Under the pieces are notes generated by a model. It had not been told where the DNA came from and made no database searches. It saw only the letters and a program-made list of their open reading frames with translations. Below, one piece after another: positions 40,701-51,732 of a stretch of 64,000 nt of DNA (the stretch's first letter is position 1; the number at the start of each line of letters is the position of its first letter). This stretch comes from Toxotes chatareus. Lineage: Eukaryota; Chordata; Actinopteri; Toxotidae. The stretch lies in contig CM028886.1 in NCBI GenBank assembly GCA_016801885.1, positions 15,996,366 to 16,060,365 on the forward strand, written 5' to 3'. The translations under genes and the position numbers were made by a program.

Positions 40701-43700
40701 GCCTTGTCTCATTTTGTGTGAGAATAGCAGGCTTTCAGAATCAATGATCTCAAAAGTACTTTTCCTTTCCATTAAACACAGCACACAAATTTACCATAAC
40801 ACTGTTGACTGCTGAGTAGTAGCATCAACACTTAGTAGCTGGTGATTTATATGCTCTTGGTACATTAGTAGTAGTTTTAAAATGAATTTTGTCATATGTG
40901 TTTGCTGAAGCTTTAAGTAAAAAAAAAGCTCTTGTGGCGTATAAGTGACATGCCACACCACAAAGTATTAAAGTGGTAACGGTTTTAATCTTTTTTACTT
41001 TCTGCATTCGTGTCCTGCTCGGTTTGTTGAAGTCGGATATAATTGGACAGAAACAAAACGTGTAGATTAGTTGTTGTGTTCATTTTGTATGGCCAGCAAC
41101 CACATTACAGTAGTGCAATATACTGTAGATTCCAGCCACAGGATGTTTTGGAGAGTGAGGCTGGTCGTCTGCTGTTCTTCTCCCTTAAATACTTTAACAC
41201 TGTGATGAGAGGAACTGATACTATCAGCACACAGCTATTGATGATGAAATACAAGTCTAGCTGTTAAATATAACTTTATACTTCACGTAAAATGTTTCTA
41301 GCCGGCGATGATTAAACCTCGGGTTAACATCAACCCGTTACTTGACTGGTAGTGTAGCCTTTGAGCCCCTCTTTATCTAAATCACACTTCCCCAGCTGAT
41401 TATGATTGATTGAGTCATTTGCCTCTGACATTTTCAGACTGCAAAGAAAAACCAGTTTGATTTCCCAACAGTGTGATGTGCTTTAACTATTAAACCTTTA
41501 AATGTAGTTCAGTACAAAAATTCCCACAATTCCCAAAATGACCACAAAGTTGAAACTATATATTTTTTGACTCACAGCACAAAATTGGATGTAAGCTTTA
41601 TTCAGGTGGGATTTATCTCAAGATGATGTTAAGTTAACTTTTTGATATTTTAGGGATTATGGGAATCCTTGACTCTTTCACGTTATTGATGAAGCCGCAT
41701 TTCTCTTGACTTCCTGCTCTCAAGTGAAGCTGTTTCAAGGGATCTTTCAGTCTCAGTTTCTTTGCAAAAATTAAATATCAAGTATAATGCTGAAATACTT
41801 TTTCCTTCCCCTTGGTTTCTCTGTTCCTGCTGCTTCTCCTTCTCCACAGCGCCCAAATCTCCACCCGAGAAGACGCGGTACGACACCTCCCTGGGCCTGT
41901 TAACAAAGAAGTTTGTGGATCTTCTTGCTCAGTCTTCTGATGGCGTCTTGGACCTCAACCTCGCGGCTGAAACTTTGCAGGTACTTTTTATCTCCCAATG
42001 TATCTGTTCAGTGCATCCAAAATGAATACTGTCAGGGATTTTTTTTTTTAGTTGATGGTAATTTATGCAGTTAAATCTAAAGATCTGTATTCTCTGCTTT
42101 CAGGTACAGAAAAGGCGGCTGTATGATATCACCAACGTACTAGAAGGCATTCACCTCATCAAGAAGAAATCAAAGAACAACATTCAGTGGATGTAAGTGG
42201 TTATTTCTCTCACCTGATCATGCAAATACTTAGTTTTCATCTTTTTAAAAGAATGTTTTGTTTTACCTGTGTACACAGTCACCCACTAAAACATTTTCCA
42301 GTTCTTCAGGTTGCTCCATTTTTCGTCCTCCTCCATCTTTGCTCCTTTTCTGCCCAGGACAGTCTCTGTTTCCCTCTTTCTTTCCAAAGTTTGTGCTTTT
42401 ATTTCTGTAAACTCTATCCCCCAACACACATACATTCAGCTAAATGCGGACAGTTTGATCAAACTGCTATACAAATAAAGAAGCATTGTTTCTGTCACAT
42501 AAACATTAACCGAGCAGAGTCGTGTGTATGTATTAGTTTTGGCTTTTAAAGCCTCAGAAAATCTACGAGGATCGATCTTGGATTGTTGTAGCAAAAGTGT
42601 TATGAATGGTTTTGTCCAGTAAATAGGTCGAGGGTGTTCCTTTGCCTGTGCAGCACAGGAAGGCAGGTTGCTGCATGTAAGCTGTTGCCACATCAAAGTA
42701 TGAGGATACCTGACTGTGCTACACTCTACTTTGCAAATTTAATTATATCGTTTGTTCATTAATCACTAAGAGCCCATGCAGTTTAGGAACAGGCCTCAAA
42801 TTACCTGTGCTATGAATGCATTTAAAGGAAAACTGAGATTAGACACATCTTTTGCACTGCTATCGCACTGAATATTTGAAACCATGAATATGACAGCACT
42901 AAGTCTTTCTACTCTCTTCAATCCTTTCTCACTCTTAGGGGCTGCAGTCTGTTAGAAGTAGAGGGAGCTTTGAGCCAGAGACAAAGGCTGACAGCGGAAG
43001 TCTCTGCGCTGGGAGAAGAAGAGCAGAGACTTGAACAACTTATCCAGCGATGCAGCCTGGATATGAGACACATGAGCGAGTTGCCAAGCAACCAGAAATA
43101 TCCTTTTGTCGTTAGTTGACATGTAGTTCAAAAGTTAAAATGATTCTTACAGTATCTTAGCAGATGTGCGAGGTTTCATCTTCCAACTCTTTGTCTTTAG
43201 AGAATACCTTTTTAATTAACTCATCTAGCTTACAACACCAGCGTGTGCAGAGCCATGGTGCTGCAGTCACCTCAGCAGTTTGGATGTTTGTCTTCATGCA
43301 GTGAGCATTTTCAGGCTTGTACTGACATTGTGGTGTTATTTCTTTAACCTTTTCTTCTTCACATATGCCTATGTAACATACCAAGACATCAAACAGCTGG
43401 GCAATCTCAGAGACCAGACCGTCATTGTCGTCAAAGCTCCCACAGACACCAAACTAGAAGTACCAGACCCTGATGAGGTGTGTATACTCGCACAAACACG
43501 TCGCCAACATAGGCTGGATTAGTCATTGTTGTCTTGATGAAACATCTGCTTCTAGCTCACTTGTCATACAACCTGTGACTTGAATTTCATTTAAAGAAAC
43601 AGTTGGACATTTGGGATAAGTCACTTTCCGTCTTGCTTATCCAGAGAATATTAGTAGTTTAAGCTTTAAATAAAGTGTTGGGATGTGCCTGGGACATGCT

Positions 43701-46533
43701 ATTCTGGAGTAATAATCCTATCTGAATGGGATTTATAGCAAAGTGATTCAGCTGGTTCTCCCAGCTTCCAGTTTTTATACAAAGCAGAAAAACCTGTTCC
43801 AGACCTAACCCTGGGTTTGATGTAGATACGGACATCAAATTATGTCTGACTTGGAGAAAGATACTAAACAATACTAAACAAGTGTTGGCATAAAAGTGGT
43901 TTCTAAGTTAAAAAACAAAACAAAACTCAGTGCTTCACAAAACTTGTGTGGAATGTGAACTTTAAAGACACAGCAATTCCTCTGACATTAATGAACCAGG
44001 TTTGGTTGCTGTTAGTTAATTCACCCTCTTAAAATTGGTTTTACTGATTGAATTTACCTTTACGATACATTTGGGGATGACGTCTCAGTAACCAAAGCTT
44101 GTCACAGGGTCTATAGTCTTATCAAGTGGAGTTCTTTCAGTTCAGTTCTGATTTGAACTGGTGGAGCTAATTTTTCTCTCCTCTTCCAGAGTTTATCCAT
44201 CCATCTGACCAGCACCAAAGGTCCTATCGAAGTCCTGCTGTGCCCAGATGAGGAGAATGACCCCAGGAGTCCTGTGAAAAATGGCAACACAGACATCAAT
44301 GGGAACTCTCCTTTCCTCAAAGTCCTTCAAGGTTTGTTTCAGATAAGCACAGGTGTGCAGCAGAGTTTTAGAGTTTTACATGTAGAGGTTTATTTGAGTT
44401 TGCTTAATCTTTCTCTTTGAAGATAAGGAAACAATTTAGTTAAGGCTTACATATATATGTAAATTCTAAGAAAGATAGTCTGAGACATTTTTGCAAAGCA
44501 TAGTAATTCCTGTGCAGAATTTCCTTCAGTGTTTTCAGCTGTATAGCTGTATGCATTTTGTCTGACCCCACTACAAACACAAAGTCTATAATGTTGGGGC
44601 AGTTCTCTGGGCTTGAAAATGCATGAAAGCCACTGCTTTGCTTATTGGCATCTGTTCTTTACTAGAATGGACAAAAAAAGGAAATATATTAGTGTGAAAA
44701 GATGAAAGTTAAGTGTGCAACACTTTGGAAACCTGGTAGTAGAATAACATTTGTGGTGACCCTAGGGGTGTGCGATATGACGATATAAGATCGTGAAGAC
44801 GATCTTGATGTTGACGATCTGCCAGAGGAGAGAGATCGTATTATCGTCTATAGGGAACATTCTATTAATTGCAGCTCCATGCTTGCGCACAGAAGCACGA
44901 AAAGTTTTTTTTTTCCTTGGGCAACTAACAGCCCGCTTCACGTGAACATGGCCAACCAATCATGGCGAAGTATGAGCAGTGCTGATTCATTTATTTATTT
45001 ATTTTACTAGCCTCGCTGTTTTAGTCAAGCTGTAGCGGGTAGCCATAGCCGACTACGAAAGTTAAAGCTTGGAGTTGGTCCCCAAAAAGAACTCCACTTC
45101 AGTCGTATGGACAGTGTTGGGGAGTAACAGAATACATGTAACTGCGTTACGTACTCAGAATACGTAACGTAACGCCGTTTCTGTCTAGGCCAACGCATTC
45201 CTGTCCCGGCTCTGTTTTGCCGGCTGCGGCTCCAGCTCTCGCTCCTGCTGCTCCTCATCCGACTCCATTCTGACCGACAAGGCTGATAAGGCAAATAGCT
45301 CGTTTATTTCCGTTTGTTTTCGTGGAGCTGGGGCTTCTGGGAAACGCATCGGGTTGCCTTCGTTCATTTACAGAATAAATATAAACTCGTGAAACAGAGA
45401 AGTATCGTCACGTAATCCATTGATTTCAACAATGTAACTGTATTCTGAATACTATCTATTTAAACTGTAACTGTAATGGAATACAGTTACTCTTAATTTG
45501 TATTCTGAATACGTAACGCCGTTACATGTATTCCGTTACTCCCCAACACTGCGTATGGAACTGGTTTGAGTTTTCTCCAAACGACAAAGCGCAACAACGA
45601 ACCTCTTTAACCACCTGAAGAGGCAGCATCCGAAACTATTTGCTGAGAGCCAAGCAGCGAGGCCGACCACACATCAGCCAGTGGTAACGGCTAAAGACAT
45701 TACACAGAAACAACCAACTATAACACAAGCCTTTGATAAAAGCAGGACATGTGAGAGAAGTAGCAAACGGTGGAAAGAGGTGACTTTTTTTGCTTTTATA
45801 ACTAAGTTTTTACAAAGAAAATAGTTTGTTTCTAAATTAACTTCACTGTAAAAATGAACTGTGATAAAATCGTGATCGTGATTTTACCATTAAAAAATCG
45901 TGATGTGATATTTTTGCCATATAGCCCACCCCTAGGTGACCCCCACCTGTTTCCAGTGTTCCAGCTTCAACCAGGCTGATTAACAGTTAACCCAAATTGT
46001 TTGACAAAAAACTTACTTGTGTCCATGGTACTGTTGATTTAAAGCCCTGATTCATTGATACAACTAAAGGAAACATAACATCTGTGATTAGACCCAGAAT
46101 TATGTTTTTGATCAGCTTTGAAGTAAGGTCTTCAGTACAACAAGCACCATAACACTGGTTAACATAGCTATTCAGTTGCCTTACAACAGCCTGTTGGCCA
46201 TGTAGTGATACTCACTAGCTGACTCCATTTTCTTTCACAGATTCCAGCTGCACGACCACTTCTCCCGCCTCCTCCCTAGTTCCTCCTTCCTCCTCTTCAG
46301 CTGTCTCTGTTACGACTCTCTCCCCCATTTCGTCCCCGTACACCAGTCTCCTCCAGCAGACAGAAGACCAGATCCCTTCATCCTTGGGGCCTTTCCTAAA
46401 CCTTGGGCCTCCTCTTCTGGACCAAGATGACTACCTTTTAGGTTTGGCAGATGACCAGGGAATCAGCGATTTGTTTGAAGCCTATGACTTTGATAAAATG
46501 CCCTCCTGCCTGGATGACCTCCTGTGCAGCTAG
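37733..46533 (+). CDS. e2f3: Transcription factor E2F3 (a-type isoform), complete
   Basis: Eight exons in phase: 37733-38014, 40324-40441, 41850-41980, 42104-42192, 42939-43097, 43363-43477, 44190-44331 and 46241-46533 (TAG). They encode 442 residues; human E2F3a has 465. The N-terminus MRRGI plus YIQIITT and IYTTP blocks mark the a-isoform. Exon 2 opens with AKRRLAL, the cyclin A docking motif (about 95-101). Exons 3-4 carry the winged-helix DNA-binding domain (EKTRYDTSLGLLTKKF, then RRLYDITNVLEGIHLIKKK). Exons 5-7 hold the leucine-rich DP-dimerisation and marked-box region (YVTYQDIKQLGNLRDQTVIV). The C-terminus has GISDLFEAYDF, the retinoblastoma-binding motif. E2F3 with a DP partner activates S-phase genes in the nucleus. 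Intron 5 is AT-AC; the others are GT-AG. Confidence 0.96.
38015..40323 (+). other. e2f3: e2f3 intron 1
   Basis: The donor is GTAATA after 38014 and the acceptor is ccttctag at 40323, phase 0. The first 450 bases are rich in GCTAAC/GTTAGC words and contain a candidate alternative first exon. The remainder is AT-rich with no clear feature. Confidence 0.8.
38317..38364 (+). CDS. e2f3: Candidate alternative first coding exon (E2F3b-type start)
   Basis: ATG at 38317 opens 16 codons that end exactly at a strong donor (attg|gtaaga) after 38364. The phase is 0, as needed to join exon 2 (AKRRLAL). A second in-frame ATG lies at 38353. In mammals E2F3b starts from an intron-1 promoter with a short alternative exon joined directly to the same AKRRL exon. 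The residues here (MVLLSTLYPRRQMEIL) do not resemble the mammalian short start, so this rests on position, phase and donor quality only. Confidence 0.3.
43098..43362 (+). other. e2f3: U12-type AT-AC intron of e2f3 (intron 5, 265 nt)
   Basis: The intron begins ATATCCTTTT, a near-perfect minor-spliceosome donor, and ends ttcttcAC. The branch-site match TTCTTTAAC at 43340-43348 lies about 15 nt before the 3' end. No AG acceptor gives the right phase. Using AT-AC restores N-Q-K-Y-A-Y-V-T-Y, matching the family sequence around the marked box. Minor introns at this place are known in vertebrate E2F genes. Confidence 0.9.
44763..45934 (+). mobile_element. Deleted hAT DNA transposon with BED-finger remnant
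   Basis: The element is flanked by a perfect 8-bp target duplication, GGTGACCC, at 44755-44762 and 45935-45942. Terminal inverted repeats start TAGGGGTGTGCGATATG on the left and TAGGGGTGGGCTATATG (reverse complement) on the right. It sits in e2f3 intron 7. Inside, translation gives pieces typical of ZBED-like hAT transposases: LVPKKNSTSVVWNWFEF before and across the inner insertion, then TTNLFNHLKRQHPKLFAES from about 45594. The part of the finger carrying the Cys pair and the whole catalytic region are missing, so it is a non-autonomous internal-deletion derivative. A second element is inserted within it. Confidence 0.9.
45112..45551. mobile_element. Nested MITE inside the hAT element
   Basis: This 440-bp unit has long terminal inverted repeats: CAGTGTTGGGGAGTAAC at the start and GTTACTCCCCAACACTG at the end, with similarity extending about 45 bp. 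It is flanked by a perfect 8-bp duplication CGTATGGA at 45104-45111 and 45552-45559. Eight-base duplications suggest mobilisation by a hAT-type transposase. It has no coding capacity for transposition. Omitting it and one duplication makes the BED-region reading frame of the outer element continuous, so it inserted second. Confidence 0.92.
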
Positions 46534-49500
46534 CATTAGCTAGCAGAAGTTCGGTTTGAGTGCATGCGAGAGGGATGGAGAATCAGTAAGGGTTTCGATG
46601 CCTGTGACTGACTTTAGTTAGTGGAAGCCAATTTTAAATAGACAGAGAGGAAACATTGAGGGCTTGAATGATTTCATACAAAGACACGACTGGTCAGTGA
46701 GCAGACATAACCATTACTCCTCGTCTCAGGCTTTGTAAGGCCTACAGTGTAGCTGAGTGTTGGGGGGGACATATGAAAGCCTTTGCTGTCTGTTTGGTTA
46801 AGCGTAAACGGTGAGCGGGGAAGGATATCCACCTCTCTGTGCGGTGCTGTCACTGCACAGAGAACAGCTTGAAAACAGCCTCACATCACCTGGCATTAAC
46901 ACACATCCTGGGTGATTGGGTTTAGCACAAAATTCAAATGAAAATGCACATGAGGAGCACAGATACAGTCGCCCGAAACCATCTGTAAAGTGCTCAAAAG
47001 CGGAGTGTTGTTTGCCATTAAATCTTGAAGGATGCTTCAAATATGAGGATTTGACAGGCCTGTAAATCTGTGTTTCAGCAAGGGAGAGGATAAACCGATC
47101 CGCTATCCGTTCTTAGTGACGCATTTTCTTTTCTGTTGTCCAAATTCATCCAGGTAATCCATCCTGAGACATATCCATACGTTTAAAGGAGTGTTAATGC
47201 CAGGTGTTTCGAGGCAGAGGAGATACTGAAGAGTTCTTAATGATTACTTTCTATTACACCAATGATCTGTGATTGAATGCTCAGACTGGTGACTGTTTTG
47301 TGGGATTTTTTTTCTGTGTTAAAATGTAGAGCATTTTAAAAATTAAAATAAATATAAAAAGAAAACAGGGCAATTTTGGTGCACAGCATCCATGACCACA
47401 GTGGTTGTGAATTTACGGTTAGGTTAGGCTAGGCTGAGGCTTTGGTCACCTGTCTTGTTTCTGTGGCTGCTCAGACACCTGCCAGGTTATTCTATTGTAT
47501 ATTCAGGCTTCTAATAATAAAGTTACTAGGAGTATGAGGATTTATTACATTTAAGCGCCATTTAGATGATTTGAGAGTGGCATGAATGACTGTTGTTGGT
47601 GTGCCCCCGAGTTAATTTTTTAATTTAAAGTAAACTGTAAAATAGCAATGGAAAATAATAGAGGGGTGTTCTCTAAATACTCTTAAAGAAGACTGGCATA
47701 CAGTCTTTTATAACCTGATCAGCGTGTCATCTGCTGCTCGATGGGTCAGCCTCATATTTTTTTTTTTTTTTTTTTTTACAGTGCAATGACAAACGCAAAA
47801 ATGCTCAACATGTAAAAAAAAAAACAACCCTGATGTTTAACCTTACATAACCCAGAAATTTTTCTTTTGTCGATAACAGAGCCCTGAAAAGCCATCTGCC
47901 CTGGGTAATGTGGGGTTGAACAAAAACACCTGATGTAGCCGTATAAGTCTGGCCTGGTAGGACACAGGATGTGCAAACTTGAAAATCATCTCTCTTATTA
48001 ATGCTTTGTGAATTCAGGACAGAAACTCCCTCTTTCTCGCTGCTTTTCACCTGTCGCTTCCATCGTCATCAGCAGACGCTGCCATAGCAAAACTTCCCTA
48101 ACGCCTCCTCAGTTAGACTGTGTGCTGTGAAATTATACTGCGGTTTGAATTTATCAGAAAATGTTTGACTTTGAACCACTCAATGGACACTGCCTACTCA
48201 GTGTGTACTGAAAGCAGTGTAGGAGACAGGATAGGTGATTATTAGTCTTTTTAGGTTTAATAAGTGTTGAATTTTAATGGATTTTAATACTGTAGAAATA
48301 ACTAATGATATCATGGTCACCTAAGCAACAAAGGACTAGGTATCCACCAATTGACACTGCAGCATGTAATGAAGGGCTTATTTTCTGCTGTAACAGGATA
48401 TTGGAAAAAAATTAGAAAAAAAAAAAAAAAAAAAAAAACTGGAGACCTTGGTTGTAATTGAAGCAAATTCAGTGCAGCCAAGTCTTGGTGTTGTGTTGTC
48501 TAGGTGCCACTGAATCTTTAAACAGTGGTTAATCAAGAAAAGCTTGAGAACGTGGTGAAATAAAAGCTGTAGGGATGTGATTTTTCTTTTCCCTCTAGGT
48601 ATTTGAAGCAGTTGCTGTTTACTTGTAATAGCTTTTTCTGTTTGATTACATCCCTGATAATAGCAGAAACCCAAGCTTTTAAACTAAGAGAAACCTGCGG
48701 CTGCAGGAAATATTGCTGCTGTTTGTGTTCACTTCTCCCCGACCTGATTGATGTGCGCTTGAGTCATTGCGTGTGCAGCATGTGTGAGTTAATGTCAAAG
48801 ATCGAGCTTGCTAAAGAGTAAGCCTGCCATGTGTAAATTGATGTACAGTTTTCTAAAATTTTCAGTGCACAAGGTACTGTAGGCTACCTCTCACTTAATG
48901 TTTAACTGTAGTAATAGGGCGTAGAGGTAAATGCCATAGTGTGTATGAGTCTTTAAATTTCCCTTTGTCATAGAAATTACCCTTACATCATTTAGGTGTG
49001 ATATTTGATATTACATGGCACTTTTGTCTTTTGAGGTGTGCCAGATTCCACTCATACCCTGATACAATAACGAGTATAGTTTTGCTCTTAAACCAGTCTC
49101 ATTCGGTCACATCCTAAATTTGAATTCTGGGGTGCACATTTGATGGATAGTTAAGCGGACAAATGTATTGCAATATTTTTTTTTTTGTTTGTTTCTTTTT
49201 TTGTTTTGGATTTTTTCTATAAGTTATTTAGTTCTTTGTCAGTGTGTGTGTGTGTTTTTTTTTTTTTTGTTTTGTTTTTTGTAAAATGCAGATCAACTCT
49301 TAGGCCCAAAACGTAGTACACATTCAATAATGCATGCAGGCATTCATTCACAGTTAGCCTATCATCCCTATACTGGTCATTACAAGACATTGCCTGCATG
49401 TCTGTACATGCCACTGAACCAGGATCAGGGACTTGTCCTCTGCTGAAGTGCATAGGGAGCTTTGCTTCTGTGACACTGTGTGTCCATTTTAGTTTTGGAA

Positions 49501-50445
49501 TGATGTGAGGGAGTCTTTGACACTTTTTTCTTTTCGGCTATGTACACTTTCACAGAGAGTTTACTTCTTAAATCTGTTAAAATCTGTTCAGTTTTCACTT
49601 TGTAAAGTCAAAACCCAATTGTTAACTCAAACCTCATCCATTCAGTTGAAGTCGGCAGACATATTATAAGTGAATGAAATTTGACAGAAATGCTCTGATT
49701 CACAAAACACAATTTCCCTATAGGCGTATTTATATCAGTGTATTTTATATGTATTTATGGAAAAGTTGAGCTCAATTTCTTCCCCCAGTTTGGTTCACTA
49801 ACCACAGTTGTGCTATTTTCCAATTTAATTTACATAGGCAATTAAATTTTCCTCCATCAATTACAAGCGACCAGAATCTGGTCACAATATTTTATCCACT
49901 TTTATGTGATGGAAACATGAATTTTGGAAAGATTGTACCTTTCCATGGGTTTCTAATGGAATGTTAAAGATTGTAATGCACTGCTAATGTTAGTTAGCTA
50001 GTGAGTCTATAAATGTGTAATGGGTGACACTTAAAACTGCAGCTCCTTTATTTCTGATGTGTGATTAGACCTTGCAGAAAGTTATCATTAGGCTAAATGT
50101 GGTGTTAACTATTGAAACAGCACTGTTTTCCCTGCTATTTTCCTACAGTTATTCTTAAGCTGTTACCAAATACAATGTACTGATCCATGAATAATCTGTA
50201 ATGGTTGTGTGAAAAGTAAACTCTTTGATGGGAAAGAATTGACTATAGAATTATGATATTGATGCCTGTTTCCACTAATTACAGAGAAAAACATTACTTT
50301 TTTTTTGTAATTCGAGCTCATGGGTGAAAGTATTGGTGTGCTGTTGAATGTTTAAGGTAACTAATTTGATGTTTTTGATGTACGTTATTCAGTTATATAA
50401 ACTTTCTTTAACATCTGTTAAATAAAGAATTTGAGTTGTACTTGT
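46534..50445 (+). other. e2f3: e2f3 3' UTR
   Basis: The region runs from the TAG to a strong polyadenylation region. It is long, as in mammals (over 3 kb). It contains candidate microRNA seed matches: CACTGCC at 48188-48194 (miR-34 type), CTACCTC at 48884-48890 (let-7 type) and GCACTTT at 49018-49024 (miR-17/20 type). Mammalian E2F3 is an established target of miR-34 and miR-17 family members; function here is inferred. An earlier AATAAA at about 47348 could give a short form. Poly-T and poly-A runs occur at 47758-47777 and about 48414-48439. Confidence 0.7.
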
Positions 50446-50611
50446 TTGGGAGGTTGGGGTGGGGGGGTAAATTGATTTGTTTTTGTACTTTGGGAGTTTG
50501 TAATTGAAAATTTGAATAAAGACAATAAAGAAATTAATGTTTTGTTTATAACGTCTTTAGGAATTACTTCCGGAAAGTCGTCTGAGAATGCTGTATATTG
50601 ATTGGCTGTAC
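48789..50611 (+). repeat. Tandem duplication, unit 1 (within and past the e2f3 3' UTR)
   Basis: The unit begins ttaatgtcaaagatc and ends attggctgtac. Its first 750 bases and last 100 bases align with unit 2 at high identity by eye, for example gcttgctaaagagtaagcc and gtaggctacctctcactta. The unit includes the e2f3 polyadenylation region. Confidence 0.85.
50421..50426 (+). terminator. e2f3: e2f3 polyadenylation signal
   Basis: AATAAA followed within 10-45 bases by a GT/G-rich element (gttgtacttgtttgggaggttgg-like, then a G run), the expected cleavage context. Two further AATAAA hexamers at 50515 and 50524 may serve as alternatives. Confidence 0.7.
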
Positions 50612-51496
50612 TTAATGTCAAAGATCAAGAGAGATAAGAGATAAGGTAAATCTTTATTGTCATTGCACAATCATACTTTGTACAAAAGTACAACGAAATT
50701 GAAATATTGTCCCACATCAGTGCAAGAAAATGTGTTCACAGTATAACAAAAATATGTTCAGAATAAAATATACAAGCTTGCTAAAGAGTAAGCCTGCCAT
50801 GTGTAAACTGATTTTCTAAATCTTTCAGTGCACAAGGTGCTGTAGGCTACCTCTCACTTAATGTTTGACTATAGTAATAGGGCATAGAGGTAAATGCCAT
50901 AGTGTGTACGAGTCTTTGAATTCCCCTTTGTCATAGACAGTACTTTGTGAGTATAAAACCAGTCTCATGCTGTCACATCTTAAATTTGAATACTGGGGTG
51001 CCCATTTGATGGACTGTTAAGTGGACCAATCTAATTATTTTAATATAATTTTTTTTCTTTATTTTGGGGATATTTTTCGTTATTTAGTTCTTTTGTCAGT
51101 GTTTTGTTCTTGTTTTTTTTTTGTAAAATGCAGAGCATCTCTTAGACCCAAAAAGCAGTACACAGCTTATCATCCCTTTACTGCTCATTAGGAGACATTG
51201 CCTGCATGTCTGTACAAGCCACTGAACCAAGATCAGGGACATGGTTGTAGTGTGTAGGGAGCTTAGCTTCTGTGACACTGTGTGCCCGTTTTGGTATGAT
51301 GTGAGAGAATCTTTGACACTTTTTGTTTTGCTATTTGGCTATGTTCACTTCCACAGAGAGTTTTCCTCGTAAACAAATAATCTTAACAATATTACAGTAA
51401 TATTTTGTTTATGGTTTGTCCTTAGGGATTACTTCACAGTGCAGTACTAAGTAAGAACAAGGAAAAACATCTGAGAACATATTGGTTGGCTGTACT
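50612..51496 (+). repeat. Tandem duplication, unit 2 (internally deleted, e2f3-cdkal1 spacer)
   Basis: This direct copy of 48789-50611 starts exactly where unit 1 ends. It lacks the part matching about 49570-50530, including the polyadenylation signals. It also carries a 143-bp insertion at 50630-50772. It ends about 40-50 bases before the inferred cdkal1 first exon. Confidence 0.85.
50630..50772. mobile_element. Small interspersed insertion in duplication unit 2
   Basis: The sequence is absent from unit 1. CAAG flanks it on both sides (50626-50629 and 50773-50776), consistent with a short target duplication. The core taaatctttattgtcattgc and tacaacgaaatt phrases are, from memory, common fish repeat-tail sequence. 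The parent family was not identified. Confidence 0.65.
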
Positions 51497-51732
51497 CAGA
51501 CTGCATATAAAAAGGCTGTACTGCTGACAGAATCTTTAAAGAGCGCCTGTTTGTGCGAAAGACGCATGCGTCACGTTTGTCCCTGTTTGCCTACCGTAGC
51601 TACGTACAAGTATGGCGGTCTGAGAGTTGTGGCAAATTGTTTTGATGGTGCAAATCATTTCTTTTTCATTTTCAAAACCGACTTTCCTTAGAAATCGCGT
51701 TTATCTTAACTAATCGCCACACTGTGACAAAG
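51497..51732 (+). promoter_or_regulatory. cdkal1: cdkal1 promoter and non-coding exon 1
   Basis: A CpG-containing stretch ends at a strong donor, gacaaag|gtaaggg, after 51732. An NRF1-like palindrome CGCATGCG lies at 51563-51570, overlapping a CRE-like TGCGTCA. An ATGGCGG word near 51612 resembles the YY1 element found near start sites of housekeeping genes. No coding match is seen before the donor, so exon 1 is called non-coding. The transcript start is inferred to be between about 51540 and 51640. Confidence 0.55.

Larger units (their letters stand above)
44332..46240 (+). other. e2f3: e2f3 intron 7
   Basis: The donor is GTTTGT and the acceptor is tttcacag. About 60% of this intron is the nested transposon pair at 44763-45934. 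No other feature is seen. Confidence 0.85.

Noticed and set aside
42187..42549. 120-codon open frame after e2f3 exon 4
   Set aside because: It begins in the last codons of exon 4 and runs through intronic sequence in a frame unrelated to the protein, with no splice support.
50630..51496. A possible separate gene between e2f3 and cdkal1
   Set aside because: The sequence is explained as a copy of the e2f3 3' end plus a small insertion, with no independent coding signal.
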